Part shown: one piece after another, positions 36,498 through 47,828 of the stretch
Layout: each line of letters begins with the position of its first letter
How positions within the stretch are numbered: the first letter of the stretch is position 1
NCBI GenBank assembly: GCA_964036295.1
Contig: OZ038464.1
Span: forward strand, 26,330,508 to 26,394,507
Length of the DNA: 64,000 nucleotides
Direction: 5' to 3'
Source of the DNA: Plumapathes pennacea
Taxonomy: Eukaryota > Cnidaria > Anthozoa > Antipatharia > Myriopathidae
Position numbers and translations under genes: made by a program
Notes under the pieces: generated by a model
Database searches by the model: none
The model's input: the letters and a program-made list of their open reading frames with translations, nothing else
What the model was told of the DNA's origin: nothing

Positions 36498-39400
36498 ATG
36501 GAAAACCATAATCCATGGCGACGCATTATCAAAAAACACTGGGTATTATTGATCACAGACCTGCAACCAAAAAAGTTGCTGTCGCATTTGAGAGCCGGCC
36601 CTTTTGACCAAGATGACGTGGATCTTGTCAGGGCAGAAAAGACTGAGCGAGCTCAGGCCGAAAAACTTCTGGAAATTCTACCCAAGAAAGATGCGCATGA
36701 ACAATTTTTCACAGCTGTGGAGAAAACGCAACCACATTTAGCCAAACTGCTCAACGATGAACTTGGTAAGTGATTCTTGCCTTCCTCATACGAAGGAGTG
36801 GGCCTGGTAATGAGAAATGAAAAAGATCACCTGCCACTCATTGTTAAATTTCTCAAATTTTCTCAAAAACCTTCAGTCCTCTATTCCCTGATGTGGCATT
36901 TGTTGCTTGATTTCGATGATACTGATGCAGCATTTTGAGCCTTCCTGCCGCGTTTGTATGGATCAAGACTCATGGGCACTATTAGCGTGTGTTGGCCTTT
37001 TCGAGTGTCTATCGGGGATAGGGGTAGCCTCCTACGCAGCCGTTTTCAGTCTCGCTGCCCATCAAACGTGTTTGGTGGAAACGAGAGAGGGAAAGAGACT
37101 GAAAACGGCTGCGTAGGAAGTTAGGAGGGGGGTTGATAAGACGACTATTTTTCATGATATTCGCGAACTTCGGGGTGCTTTTTGTTAAAGGTAGAAATAA
37201 GACGGTAAACCAAGTAGATTGTACACTGATCAGTGAATTTGTTCTTCCCTTAACCGAAATAGTACATGAAGAAAAGGAACGTGACACTAGAAACTTACTG
37301 AAGCAAGCACGAAGCCACAGCGCTGATCTGCAAGAGAAAATAGATGCACTAGAGAGAGAAAACCTCGATCTTCGGGCCAAAGCTGGAAAACAAGCAACTA
37401 AGCCAAGCAAAGATACCATTGATATCCTCCTGAGTCACCTCGCAAGTTTGACTCGATCCTCAGAGCAGGTGCTGTCTTTGACCAAACAAACACACAAGGA
37501 GGGAGAGCGTACTAACCAAGGTAATTTATTTATTTCGAAGAATTCGGGTTATTTAGCACTACGTACTAGTTTTTCTAAGGGCCTGTGCCGCAATAGGAAA
37601 TGAATTTGATCCAGGCTAAATGCGAGCCACGTGTGGGCAGTCAAGAATATCTGGGTCCACCCTAGAACTTTTGTGCCTAACAGCTATTATGACCCATCAA
37701 ATATTTCCTCCCGCACGTGATTGGTGGAATCGTGACACGTGGCCGTACTACACGCCTAAGTGTCTAATAAGATATATGTAGTATGTATGTTTGAATGTAT
37801 GTATGTATGTATCTATATACAGGTGGTCGTGTGAACATGGGTATAGATCAATCTGAGCTTTATTTAGGAGAAGGGGTTCGAGCGCCGAAGGCGCGACCTA
37901 ACCAGTGGGGTCCAGAGATTGTCCCCCAGAAAATTTTGAAACTTAGATTCCCTGAAACACAATTTCGTGCATTCTGAGGCTACTCTTGGACAAATGTAAA
38001 TGCTCAAACCAACACTTTCAAAACCGTTAAATGCCAGACGTAATGATTAGTCCTTCTCTAAAACTGGGTCATTTAGGTGCTGCTCAGTATTGACTGGACT
38101 AATGCGTCGAAATAATTTGCGAGCGCCAAATGCGCAAGTTGCCCTGGGGGTCCAATTCTCCCGGATGATTCTTTAAAATTTGATCCTCTATAATGTGATT
38201 TTCTGCCTCTAGGTAATAAATAGCGGCTTTCAACAGAACACGATTAAAATGTTCTTTATAGATGCAAATGTTGCGATAAGACTTGTAACATTTATTATTT
38301 AAAATGTCTTATCGCGACGATTGCATCTATGTACCGGATATTTCGTAAATATAGGTATGCTTCAATATACTCTCAAAACCATTCCAATATGGAACGGTGA
38401 AATATGTGATCTTGGAACGGTCCTCAGCTTGGATCCGTTCAGTTCCTAGATCACTACCTACTTTTGTGTGTGAACGTAGCTTAGCTTTTTATTATTCTGA
38501 TTTTTGCAGATTGTTCGGTGTGTAAAGATGCTGAACAAAGCACGGGTAAAATCCTTGGTAAAGAAATAAGACAAACTTTACAAGACGCTCATAGAATTCA
38601 CAATCAATTATCTACTATGAAAAACATAATTAAGGTGCAAGAGCAAAAAGTTGCAGCTGCTTTGAAGAAAGAGGAGGATTACCGCATTACTCATACTGGA
38701 AAAATAAAAAAGCTTAAAGAAGAAATCAATAAGCTAAAAAAGCAGCTGCAGGAGAAAAATAGGATTAAAGAGGAGACCTTTGAGGAAAAGAGAAAGCTTG
38801 AAGTTCGGCTTGATGAATTGGAGCATTTAAACGATAAATTAAAGGAAGAGAACCAAAAGTACAGGGGAAAACTTAAGGAAACGCAGAAGCTATGCGACTC
38901 ACCCAAGAAAAGGGAGGAACGTACATTTAGCAAAGAATCGTTTGATAACGCACAATTGGGCTCTAAAGTGGAAGTCAGGCTGAAGGAACTGTGTACCGAC
39001 AACAAAATATTGGCTGATAAACATGAAACTTTGGCCAACAAGCACAAAACACTGGTTGATAAACACGAAGCATTGACTGATAAACTCGAAACATTGGCTG
39101 ATGAGCACAAAGCATTGGCTGATAAACATGAAACATTGGCTGGTGAGCAGAAAACATGGGCAGGTGAACACAAACTATTGGCTGGTGAAAACAAGGCACT
39201 AAAAAAGCTAGTAGAGATACTTGAACGAGGAGGAAAAGCAACAAATAGTAGTGTCAATAAAAAGAAGATGAGACCACGTGTAACTCAGACAGAACAATCT
39301 AAAAGTGCAATCAACTGCAAAGAAATCAATTCTGCTTCAGAAAAGCAAATGGACAACGGTCGGATGTCATTTATGGAAACAAGACACCGAAAGGAGTCCT

Positions 39401-39645
39401 CGACAGTGCAAGATGGGCAGCTGACCACACAGAGAACTGTGAAGAATCCAAGCAAATATTCTATAGTGCTAGAGAATTTCAAGAACGGTGAACAATCAAG
39501 TAAGTTATTAATGCGATCTCGTACCCACAGCCTTCTAAGTCTCACTGCGCCCGTGTCTGTTCTTTGCGTAGATATCATGCTATCACCACTTAATGTTCAA
39601 CAAAAACGAGAAGCTGGTGCAAATATCAGATTCAATGTTTTGTAG
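36498..39645 (+). CDS. CARD gene B: CARD - coiled coil, without beta-sandwich
   Basis: Proposed exons: 36498-36765 (CARD, residues 1-89, with LLEILPKKDAHEQFF), 37263-37520, 38510-39499 and 39572-39645; 529 codons, stop TAG. All joins are phase 1 with GT-AG. Exon 3 opens with the family CxxC motif (DCSVCKDAE) and holds nine successive seven-residue repeats of the LADKHET type (about residues 342-405), an ideal coiled coil. After it the donor A|GTAAGT is the same as in genes A and C, but no HECTD1-like exon follows before the next CARD copy. The last exon adds a 24-residue tail. The 72 bp last intron is a multiple of three and has no stop, so keeping it gives 553 codons. Possibly a truncated or regulatory version. 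Exon 2's start is the least certain point: other AG sites lie upstream. Confidence 0.7.
37026..37123. mobile_element. Small foldback in CARD gene B intron 1
   Basis: TCCTACGCAGCCGTTTTCAG is matched by CTGAAAACGGCTGCGTAGGA about 30 bp later. Non-coding, about 98 bp. Confidence 0.65.
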
Positions 39646-41030
39646 TTTAACAGTTAAGGATCGTGTTTTGCCAGATTCTCTTTCCTTTGAGCATGTGCCA
39701 TGTGAAGTTAGAAGGTTCTGGGTACGAGATTGCATCATAGGCCTCACAAACGACCTCGTCGAGCTTAGATACGCGCGCTTCCTTGAAGACTTGATCCTCT
39801 GATTACATCCTCGATCCCACTGATTTGAAAGAGAGCAAATTGCTTTATGAACTTTAGTTTCGAACCCGAGTCTTTGGCTCTGATGGACGGCTTTCAGGAC
39901 ACCTGTTGGAGCAGTTTATGTCGTAATATATTACAGTAGAACCTCCCGTAAGCGACCACCCTTCGTTAAGTGATCGCTTACGGGAGGTTGTCGCTAACGA
40001 GAATTTCTCACCATGGGAGGGTGAGATTCAGCTTTGAGCCGCAACCAGTGTCAAATAATGCAGTTTTAGCGAGTGAAAAACAACTAGTGTTTTAAGAAAT
40101 CAACCTCGTGTCCTGTTGCACGATACAATACACATGTTAGTGTTTTGTCCGGGGGTTTTGTCAAGGAAGTTAGTACTTGCTCAGAAATTTGTCCTTTGAG
40201 AGCATAGAGTGGCCGTTTAGCGGAGGTAAAAAAAGCAATAGAAAAGCTCAAACGGTCAGCATCAGGGGTGGTCGCGGTCGCTTACGAGAGGTTTCACTAA
40301 TAGAAATTTGACTGAGTGAACAATCGGTCATTCCGGTAAATGGTCACTTAAAGAGACCCTCTCACCTTAGATGCTTGCGCGCCCAGTGACTGACGGCGGC
40401 CTTTTTCGTATATGAAAATGGCGGATTCTCATTGTTTTCTACGTTTTACCGCGAAGTAAATCAGCACAAACTCAGAAAGTGTATTGAATACGGCAAGCAG
40501 CGACAGTCGGATTGATCAGTCATAACGTGGGCGCCTCAGGAAAGTCGCGCTCCAGATGTAAATAACAACATGGGCGCGCAAAGCATCTACGGTGAGAGAG
40601 TCTCTTTAAGAGAGGTAGTCGCTTACGGGAGGTGATCACTCAGGGAGGTTCCACTGTATATAAAAGTTTCGATGCTAAAGGTTTTGCCCCGTAGTTCAGT
40701 TTTATAGCAAAGCAAGGACGTTCATGTTTGATGGCTATACACCGTGATGTCAAGTGATTTGTAATTAGACAATCGCTGAACTATATGCTTTAAGACAAGT
40801 GATTTTCTCCTGACGAATGCTAATGTCGGTTTCATTTTGTTACCGTCAACAGGGATCTACAGCCTACAAGTGGTCCGCTGTATAGAGAACTTAAAGACAG
40901 AGAGAACTGGCCACCGTAGTAGGCGAGATGGCAATCAGCAACAAACGAGCCTCTCGCGCTTTCCATCACTTTTAACTCGAGGATGATAATCTAGAGCATT
41001 ACCAATGAGGCCAAATTATTCTCCACCTCA
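39500..41030. repeat. Duplicated 3' flank of CARD gene B, copy 1
   Basis: This block, starting at the donor of exon 3, reappears at 42006-43985. It contains the final exon of gene B and then a Tigger-like element, and runs directly into the 5' flank of the CARD copy at 41051 (TCATGTCCTGCGGAAGGACC). It therefore marks the end of one family unit and the start of the next. Confidence 0.85.
39934..40656. mobile_element. Tigger-like element, CAGT(A/G)GAACCTCCCG ends
   Basis: The left end CAGTAGAACCTCCCGTAAGC and right end GGGAGGTTCCACTG are imperfect inverted repeats flanked by TA. The motif GTCGCTTACGGGAGGT is repeated internally in both orientations. No transposase. The copy in the duplicated block is at 42698-43586, where extra sequence, including a second CAGTGGAACC end at 43013, is inserted. 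Confidence 0.7.
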
Positions 41031-41050
41031 TGTCCTGCGGAAGGACCAAA

Positions 41051-41302
41051 ATGGAAAACTATAACCCACGGCAACGTGTCGTCAGAAAGAATTGGGTAAG
41101 ATTGATCACGGACCTGCAGCCCGACAAGTTTCAAGACCAAGATGACGTGGATCTTGTCAAGGCACAAGAGACTGAGCAAGCTCGGGCCGAAAAACTGCTG
41201 GAACTCTGCCCAAGAAAGATGCGTATGAACACAACGTATGAGTTTTTGCTGCTCTGGAAAAAACGCAACGACATTTGGTTAAACTGCTAAATGACGAACT
41301 TG
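41051..41302 (+). pseudogene. Broken CARD exon, copy 2
   Basis: Nearly identical to 33418-33669 and with the same internal deletion, one-base loss and insertion, so the damage came before the copy was made. Followed by the same flanking block. It cannot encode a full CARD: the open frame stops at TGCTAA after about 80 codons, with the last third out of frame. Confidence 0.85.
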
Positions 41303-41431
41303 GTAATTCTAGCGAACTATGCTAAATGAAACAGTTTTGTTTACATGTTCGTGACGAAAAGAGTTCTTCAGTGTAAGCTTGTTCGCAAAATAAAAGGCGT
41401 GACGGAAGTGACTTTATGTATTGATGAATTA

Positions 41432-41745
41432 GAGCCGTTTTCGGATGACTGTCGAAAACCAAAACCAAAGTAATCACACAGGCCAATCACAGAGACTGAG
41501 AGAAAACAGTTCAGCCAATTGGAAGCCAAAGTAATTTGCGTTTGGTATTGCGTTTGGTTTTACTTTCCAATCAGCAGTGCGAGTACACGCCATCGCTTGC
41601 GTGAGAAGTGTTTGGTTTTGGTTTTGGTTTTGTTCCTAATTGGCTGAGCATGCTGACAAACTCGTGTGGACCAATCCGAAAGCGAAGCAAACGCAAAACC
41701 AAAGCAATCACACAATTATTTTCGACAGTCATCCGAAAACCGCTC
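41432..41745. mobile_element. MITE with GAGCCGTTTTCGGATG ends
   Basis: GAGCCGTTTTCGGATGACTG at the left is matched by CAGTCATCCGAAAACCGCTC at the right. The interior has GGTTTTGGTTTTG and GCAATCACACA motifs. It interrupts the block shared with 33718-34080, where GATGAATTAATGTTCGTC is continuous, so the empty site is known. A relative is at 59269-59591. Confidence 0.85.
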
Positions 41746-42005
41746 TATAAATGTTCGTCAGTCAGAATTACGTACGACCAGGCCCAGAATGCATTGAGAG
41801 CACCTCACAAAGGATCGGTCACGCGTGACCGACAGAAACAAAAGCGATTTGAACGAAGCAACAATATCGAAGCAACATTGTTCTGCATTCACGAAAATGA
41901 ATTTGAGAACTGGAAAATTGGAAATAAGTCTCGCAAATCTCGTCTTCAGAAGAGAAGGGAACACGGGTAATCGTGGGAACGATCGAACAGTCAATTCCGA
42001 CTCAA

Positions 42006-43985
42006 GATAAGTTATTATGCAATCTCGTACCCAGAGCCTTCTAAGTCTCACTGCACCCGTGTCTGTTCTTTGCGCAGATATCATGCTATCACCACTTAAT
42101 GTTTAACAAAACCGAGAAGCTGGTGCAAATATCAGATTCAGTGTTTTGTAGTTTAACCGTTAAGGATCGTGTTTTTTCCAGAGTCTCTCTTTCCTTGAGC
42201 ATGTGCAGTGTGAAGTTAGAAGGTTCTGAGTACGAGATTGCATCATAGACCTCACAAACGACCTCGTCAAGCTTAGATACGCGCGCTTCCTCGAAGACTT
42301 GATCCTCTGGGCCCGGTTTTTCGTAGGTCGATTAAGCTAGTCCAAGATTAACGAAATTCTTTCTCTCGACCTCTCTGTCATTAAACTGCTTGGTTTGTGT
42401 TCGAAGATGGATTAGAAAGCTTGTTCCAGCTTAAAACATTATCAAGAAAGTCGTTGTGGACGAAACTTTCACGTTTTCAGGCTAAAAAATGACAAGAAAG
42501 TTTTAGACCTAATCCAGGATTAGCCTAATCGTGCTTTGAAAAACCGGGCCCTGGTTACATCCTTGATCCCACTGATTCGAAAGAGAGCAAATTGCTTTAT
42601 GAACTTTAGTTTCGAACCCGAGTCTTTGGCTCTGATGGACTCTCATGGAGGACATCTGTTGGAACAGTTTAAGCTGCCAGGTTCAGGCTGTATATTACAG
42701 TGGAACCTCGTGTAAGTGACCACCCTTCGTTCGTCTTTAAGTGGTCGCTTACGGTAGGGGGTCGCTTATAGGAATTTCTCACCATGGGAGACCCCCCCCC
42801 CCCCCGGGAAATTTCGAAATCTAGAGTCTCTGAAATGGCATTTCCTGCGTTTTGAGACCACTTTGGCGCTACATCATTGGTGATTGGTTTAACCCTTGAT
42901 GGCTCCATTCAAGTCTGTAAAATCTTATGACGTTATGTCTAGCCACAAAATTACATATATTGAGACAGTACAGATGTCCAGATTGATTTTATTTTTTCTT
43001 TTATTTAAAATACAGTGGAACCTCCCGTAAGTGACCACCCTTCGACTAGTGTTTTAAGAAGTTAGTGTTTTCTCCTGTCCGCGGGTTTGTCATGGAAGTT
43101 AGTCCTTGCTCAGAAATTTGTCCTTTGAGAGCATAGAGTGGCCGTTTAGCGGAGTTAAAAGAAGCAATAGAAAAGCTCAAACGGTCAGCATCAGGGGTGG
43201 TCGCGGTCACTTACGAGAGGTTTCACTAATAGAAATTTGACTGAGTGAACAATCGGTCATTCCGGTAAATGGTCACTTAAAGAGACCCTCTCACCGTAGA
43301 TGATTTGCGCGCCCAGTGACTGACGGCGGCCTTTTTCGTATATGAAAATGGCGGATTCTCATTGTTTTCTACGTTTTATCGCGAAGTAAATCAGCACAAA
43401 CTCAAAAAGTGTATTGAATACGGCAAGCAGCGACAGTCGGATTGATCAGTCATAACGTGGGCGCCTCAGGAAAGTCGCGCTCCGGATGTAAATAACAACA
43501 TGGGCGCGCAAAGCATCTACGGTGAGAGAGTCTCTTTAAGAGAGGTAGTCGCTTACGGGAGGTGATCACTCAGGGAGGTTCCACTGTATATAAAAGTTTC
43601 GATGCTAAAGGTTTTGCCCCGTAGTTCAGTTTTATAGCAAAGCAAGGACGTTCATGTTTGATGGCTATACACCGTGATGTCAAGTGATTTGTAAATAGAC
43701 AATCGCTGAACTATATGTTTTAAGATAAGTGATTTTCTCCTGACGAATGCTAATGTCGGTTTCTTTTTGTTACCATCAATAGGGATCTACAGCCTACAAG
43801 TGACCCGCCGTATAGAGGACTTAGACAGAGAGAACTGGCCACTGTGGTGGGCGAGAAGGCAATCAGGGTCTTTACAAGCAACAAACGAGCCTCTCGCGCT
43901 TTCCACCACTTTTAACTCAAGGATGATAATCTAGAGCATTATCAATGAGGCCAAATTATTCTCCACATTATGTCCTCACTATATT
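42006..43985. repeat. Duplicated 3' flank of CARD gene B, copy 2
   Basis: Collinear with 39500-41030. It begins at a remnant of the same splice donor (AAGTTATTATGC) and ends at GCCAAATTATTCTCCACATT. The frame equivalent to gene B's last exon has an early TAA. It carries two additions: a GGCCCGG MITE (42310-42550) and a roughly 300 bp segment inside the Tigger-like element (about 42795-43012). The coiled-coil exons between the broken CARD and this flank are absent, so this unit was deleted internally. Confidence 0.85.
42310..42550. mobile_element. GGCCCGG-type MITE, copy 3, with known empty site
   Basis: 241 bp, starts GGCCCGGTTTTTCGTAGG and ends GCTTTGAAAAACCGGGCC. CTG flanks both sides. The duplicated copy at about 39797 reads GATCCTCTGATTACATCC without the element, confirming a 3 bp duplication of CTG on insertion. 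Confidence 0.92.
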
Positions 43986-44005
43986 TAAGCACGAGGGCAA
44001 ACAAT

Positions 44006-44145
44006 TTATTACACGAAAAGTCGTGCAATACGGCTGTATTTTTACTCGTCAGTTTTATTTTTTCTCGTCTGAAGCAGGCTCGAAAAAATAAAACCGACTC
44101 GTAAAAATACTCCGCTGTATTGCACTCCTTCCCGTGTAATAACCT
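44006..44145. mobile_element. Foldback, TTATTACACG...GTGTAATAA
   Basis: TTATTACACGAAAAGTCGTG with TATTTTTACTCGTC and TTTTATTTTTTCTCG is mirrored by CTCGAAAAAATAAAACCGA, CTCGTAAAAATA and CCGTGTAATAA. Non-coding. Confidence 0.6.
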
Positions 44146-44597
44146 CTTTATATTATATTACTTAATTGGGTGTCATATTTCATGAGGTTCTTATAACTAT
44201 GTTGTGAATTTGAAAGTGACCAAGTATAGTAGAAACTAATACGAGGTAGGTTACTTTTAAAAATTCTCCACCATAACGAGCCAGGGTCGCTTAGTAACTA
44301 AGGACCCCCTACCGATGAACCCGACAAATCGCCCGGATGACTGGCCACTAGACTATGCCAACATGTTATAATTTGATTGCAACAGAGGCGTTTGGAATTC
44401 ATTATTTTAAGTAAACCGAGACCCATAGCCGTCAAAGCTGGTGATATTATAACTCTCACAGATAGGCAGCTCGATTTATAGCGAATTTGATTTGTTGCGA
44501 ATTGGCCTGGACGTTCCGCGCGCGATAGTGGACCAGCTTCACGTTTATTAAATATAGTTGCGGGAATGATGCGAGTTTTGTACGGCTCGAATCTCTG

Positions 44598-44720
44598 GAG
44601 CACTCAGGTTTTGTAGCCAGGACTCCGTGTCAAAAAACGCTGACGGGAACTTAAACGCACAACAAATCCACAGACACAAGCAAATATTTAACTCGTATCC
44701 CCTGGACACCATTTTTCATT
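44598..44720. repeat. Dispersed repeat TAGCCAGGACTCCGTGTCAA, copy 1
   Basis: A unit of about 120 bp (GGAGCACTCAGGTTTTG, GCCAGGACTCCGTGTC, ACTTAAACGCACAACAAATC) which recurs in tandem at 47160-47340. Confidence 0.65.
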
Positions 44721-44890
44721 TCATTTCATTTTTTTTTTTTTTTCATGTATTTTAATTGGTTAGTAATTGTGCAAAGTTTCAAAACAAAATCACCGCAACT
44801 TCATTATTTTCAATAGAATCACCCTAAGGCGTATATTCTAAAGCTTTGTTATGTTGCTTTGATTATGCGATGCGTAGGAACCCATTTTAA

Positions 44891-45153
44891 GCCCTTGTCA
44901 AACAGTCACAACACTTGTCTCAACATTCTCTCAACATTGTTAAGAGCCGGTGTTGAGGCCGTTTAACACCCCCTCTCAACATTGTTGAGACATGTTAAGA
45001 AGAGTTTGAGTGACTTTGTCTCAACATCGTCTCAACAAATCTTTTGTTCTCGAAACATTGAGACTGTTTGACACGGCACGTTCTCAACATCTCTAAACAT
45101 CTCAACAATGTTGAGAGAATGTAGACAAATGTTGTGACCGTTTGACAGGGGCC
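44891..45153. mobile_element. MITE with GCCCTTGTCAAAC ends
   Basis: A 263 bp foldback flanked by TAA on both sides (44888-44890, 45154-45156). GCCCTTGTCAAACAGTCACA is mirrored by GTGACCGTTTGACAGGGGC. The arms are rich in TCTCAACATTGTT. A TAA target duplication fits PIF/Harbinger-type mobilisation. Confidence 0.8.
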
Positions 45154-45469
45154 TAAAGCAAACAGGCAAACAAACAGTTTCCTACTGTATCAACATAATA
45201 ACAATTAAATTATAATAGCGGAAGCGGGAAAGGACAATAGACGCTAGATATGTTGCCTCTGATTGCACCAATTAAAAGTATAATGAACGCAAACTCCCAA
45301 ACAGCAACCGTTGCGGCAAAACAAGACTAAAGACATTGATGCTGGTTGCTTGAAGTTATGGTAAGTAACTTAAGAGTCAGGACCAACAAACTTAAGATGG
45401 TACATCAAAAACGAAGAAGCGCGCCAGCATTGTATTAAATCAGAAACAACAAATGTCCACATAGTGAAG

Positions 45470-46090
45470 TTCGAAATGATTCTGATACTGCTTGATCACT
45501 TCCGTACTTATATTTCCCGCGAATTAAGCTGCCCGTTGCTTGGCCGTAGCCGGGCATACAGTATTCAGGAGATTTGGATTCAAACATATCAAAGGAGCCC
45601 ATAGTCACTCTGTAACAACATATTTTATTGCAGTATTATTCCTTGCGAGTCAAGGCGCCGCTGCTTAGCATAGTATGTATAGGATACTTGAACTGAAACA
45701 TATCAAAGTCAGGGGCATAATTTTTGAAGTCTACTGTAAATTACTTAATTCCGCGGTATATATGTTATTTCCTGTGATCGAAACTGATGATGCAACTTGT
45801 TGGCCAGTATATAGTATAGGAGATTTGGACTGAAACATGGCAAAGTGAGACATGATTGTCTGATAAGTTTTTTGCCATATTCCTATATTGTAATTTCTGT
45901 GAGTCAATGTATCGCTGCTTGGAGTATATAGTACTTGGTAGCAATTTAGATTGAAACCTATCAATGTGTGTGATGACTCTTTGACAATTGCTTTATGACT
46001 GACTTCCTTATGTCTTGTCGCTGTGAGTTAATAATTATCACTGCTTGGTGTATATATGGTGTGTGCGGTAGACTTGGACTAACGTTAAGC
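45470..46090. repeat. Diverged tandem repeat, about 5 units of 115-138 bp
   Basis: A motif like TATAGTATAGGAGATTTGGA followed by CTGAAACATATCAAAGTGAG recurs at about 45557, 45672, 45811, 45926 and 46050. Each is preceded by GTGAGTCAA and CGCTGCTTGG. The units are well diverged, so the array is old. No coding potential. Confidence 0.7.
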
Positions 46091-47159
46091 GCAACATTTA
46101 ATATTTCGCGTCCAAAAAGTAATACTCTGCTTTGAAGGCGTTTGTTCACGATCTGCGAATAATCAGCCCATCTACACCTAAATGCCATCTAACGTGCAAA
46201 ATTGTAGTAGGGTCTCTTCTATGAAAACCAGCACAGCAAAGTGTTCACGTTGATGGTTTCATTTTGCGAAAGCTATTCTAATAAGCGGCTACGTAACTTT
46301 ATTTCGGCCAATAGCAACGGCTGTGCCTTCTTTCAGAGTTAAATTGCGCTATTATATTTAAAACGTGTTATTGAAATCAAGTTGCATTTGAAAGGATGTG
46401 TTACCAGGATTGTTTATCAGCGAAGCCGTAGTTTCCGGAACTACAGTCAATGGTAATTATAGCTCTAAACTCGAGCGGTTATTAAACAGCAATCAAAAGT
46501 TTCTGACATGGCTTTTTATGGATGTGATTATATTTTTTCTGTCTGATCTTGTGTAGGTGTTTATTTGTGAATTTATCTGGCTGACCAGAACCTGTTCGTC
46601 GGTCCATCTATTTTTCTATTTCTATTCATCTATTCATACCCGTGGTCAGTCAATTAAGGCCTCAAATCTTGCTGAAAGCTAGCCTGCCTTGGTACTTCAA
46701 CTGTTACCTGCCTTTGTAGTAAAGTGATCATGTTTGTTTGCTACATGTTTGTTACACTTTATTGTCGATTTTTTTCTATCATTCCTTGTTGACATATTGC
46801 AATATTCTGCAAACAGAACGCAGAGTAAGCCGAATGACGAAGCGTGTGTTTAGTCGAAGTTCCATCAGAATTGAAGGCGGAAATTCCTAAGCTTTTGTGA
46901 ACTACATTATTATGCTGCTAATGTGATGCGTGAGCACCAATATACAAACAACGAAAACAACGGAAAATATGTGGATACTCTTGTACCAAAAACCACAATG
47001 AATCTTGTGGTTAGTCAATTGTCCTGGTTGAATGTCAGATGCCGACACGAAATCAAGCATACTGTATATCCAATGAGAAACGTGCAAATTTAAAATTTGC
47101 ATAGTACTACATCAGAACAAAGTAAAAACAAACTCCGTGTTTCAATGGTCGAAATCCAG
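46091..47159. other. Intergenic, nothing recognised
   Basis: No gene, foldback or tandem array was seen in this stretch. Confidence 0.4.
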
Positions 47160-47340
47160 AGAAACAAACAAATATTTAACTCGTGTCCCCTGGAGCACTA
47201 AGGTTTGGTAGCCAGGACTCCGTGTCAAAAAACGCTAACGGGGACTTAAACGCACAACAAATCCACAGAAAGAAACAAATATTCAACTTGTATGCCTGGA
47301 GCACTCAGGTTTGGTAGCCAGGACTCCGTGTCAACAAAAG
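47160..47340. repeat. Dispersed repeat TAGCCAGGACTCCGTGTCAA, tandem copies
   Basis: Two head-to-tail units of about 125 bp, each with TTTGGTAGCCAGGACTCCGT and ATCCACAGA(A/G)A, related to 44598-44720. Confidence 0.7.
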
Positions 47341-47786
47341 TGACTCATTGGGATTTCAATTTTGAGGTCAAGAATTTTAGCATTTATCTAAGTTTATTTC
47401 GGGAAGGTCAATTTATTAAGTCAGGCCGGCCTATAATATACTAATCCACTAATTATATTGTACACTCGAAGTCCCATACAAGTAACCACCGTATTACTTC
47501 TTAGTTTTTCAAACTGTCCAATTAAGGATTAATTTGGACAATTTTACATAAGATTTTTCCCCAGAATAACTCGCGTATCCAATTTGAGAATAATTTGGAC
47601 AGTTGGACTCAGCCAATGAAAATACTTAGAAAACAATGAAAATGAAAACTGAACCAATCAGCGCACGCCTGTGCTCAATGTTGACGTGTGCACACAGAAA
47701 AGCCGAAATGAGTATTTTACAAAGATGGCAGAGTTTGAAGTTTCTTGGGGGATATTTAACGAGTATTTTAGTGAAAAAGTGGAAGC

Positions 47787-47817
<31 letters not shown>

Positions 47818-47828
47818 CACCAAGAAAG

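Noticed and set aside
37878-37930. GGGTTCGAGCGCC resembling a tRNA T-loop
   Set aside because: No matching D-arm, anticodon arm or acceptor pairing could be built around it.
38691-39257. Cysteine/serine-rich minus-strand frames opposite gene B exon 3
   Set aside because: Antisense of the 21 bp heptad minisatellite; the sense strand has consistent splice phase and coiled-coil character.
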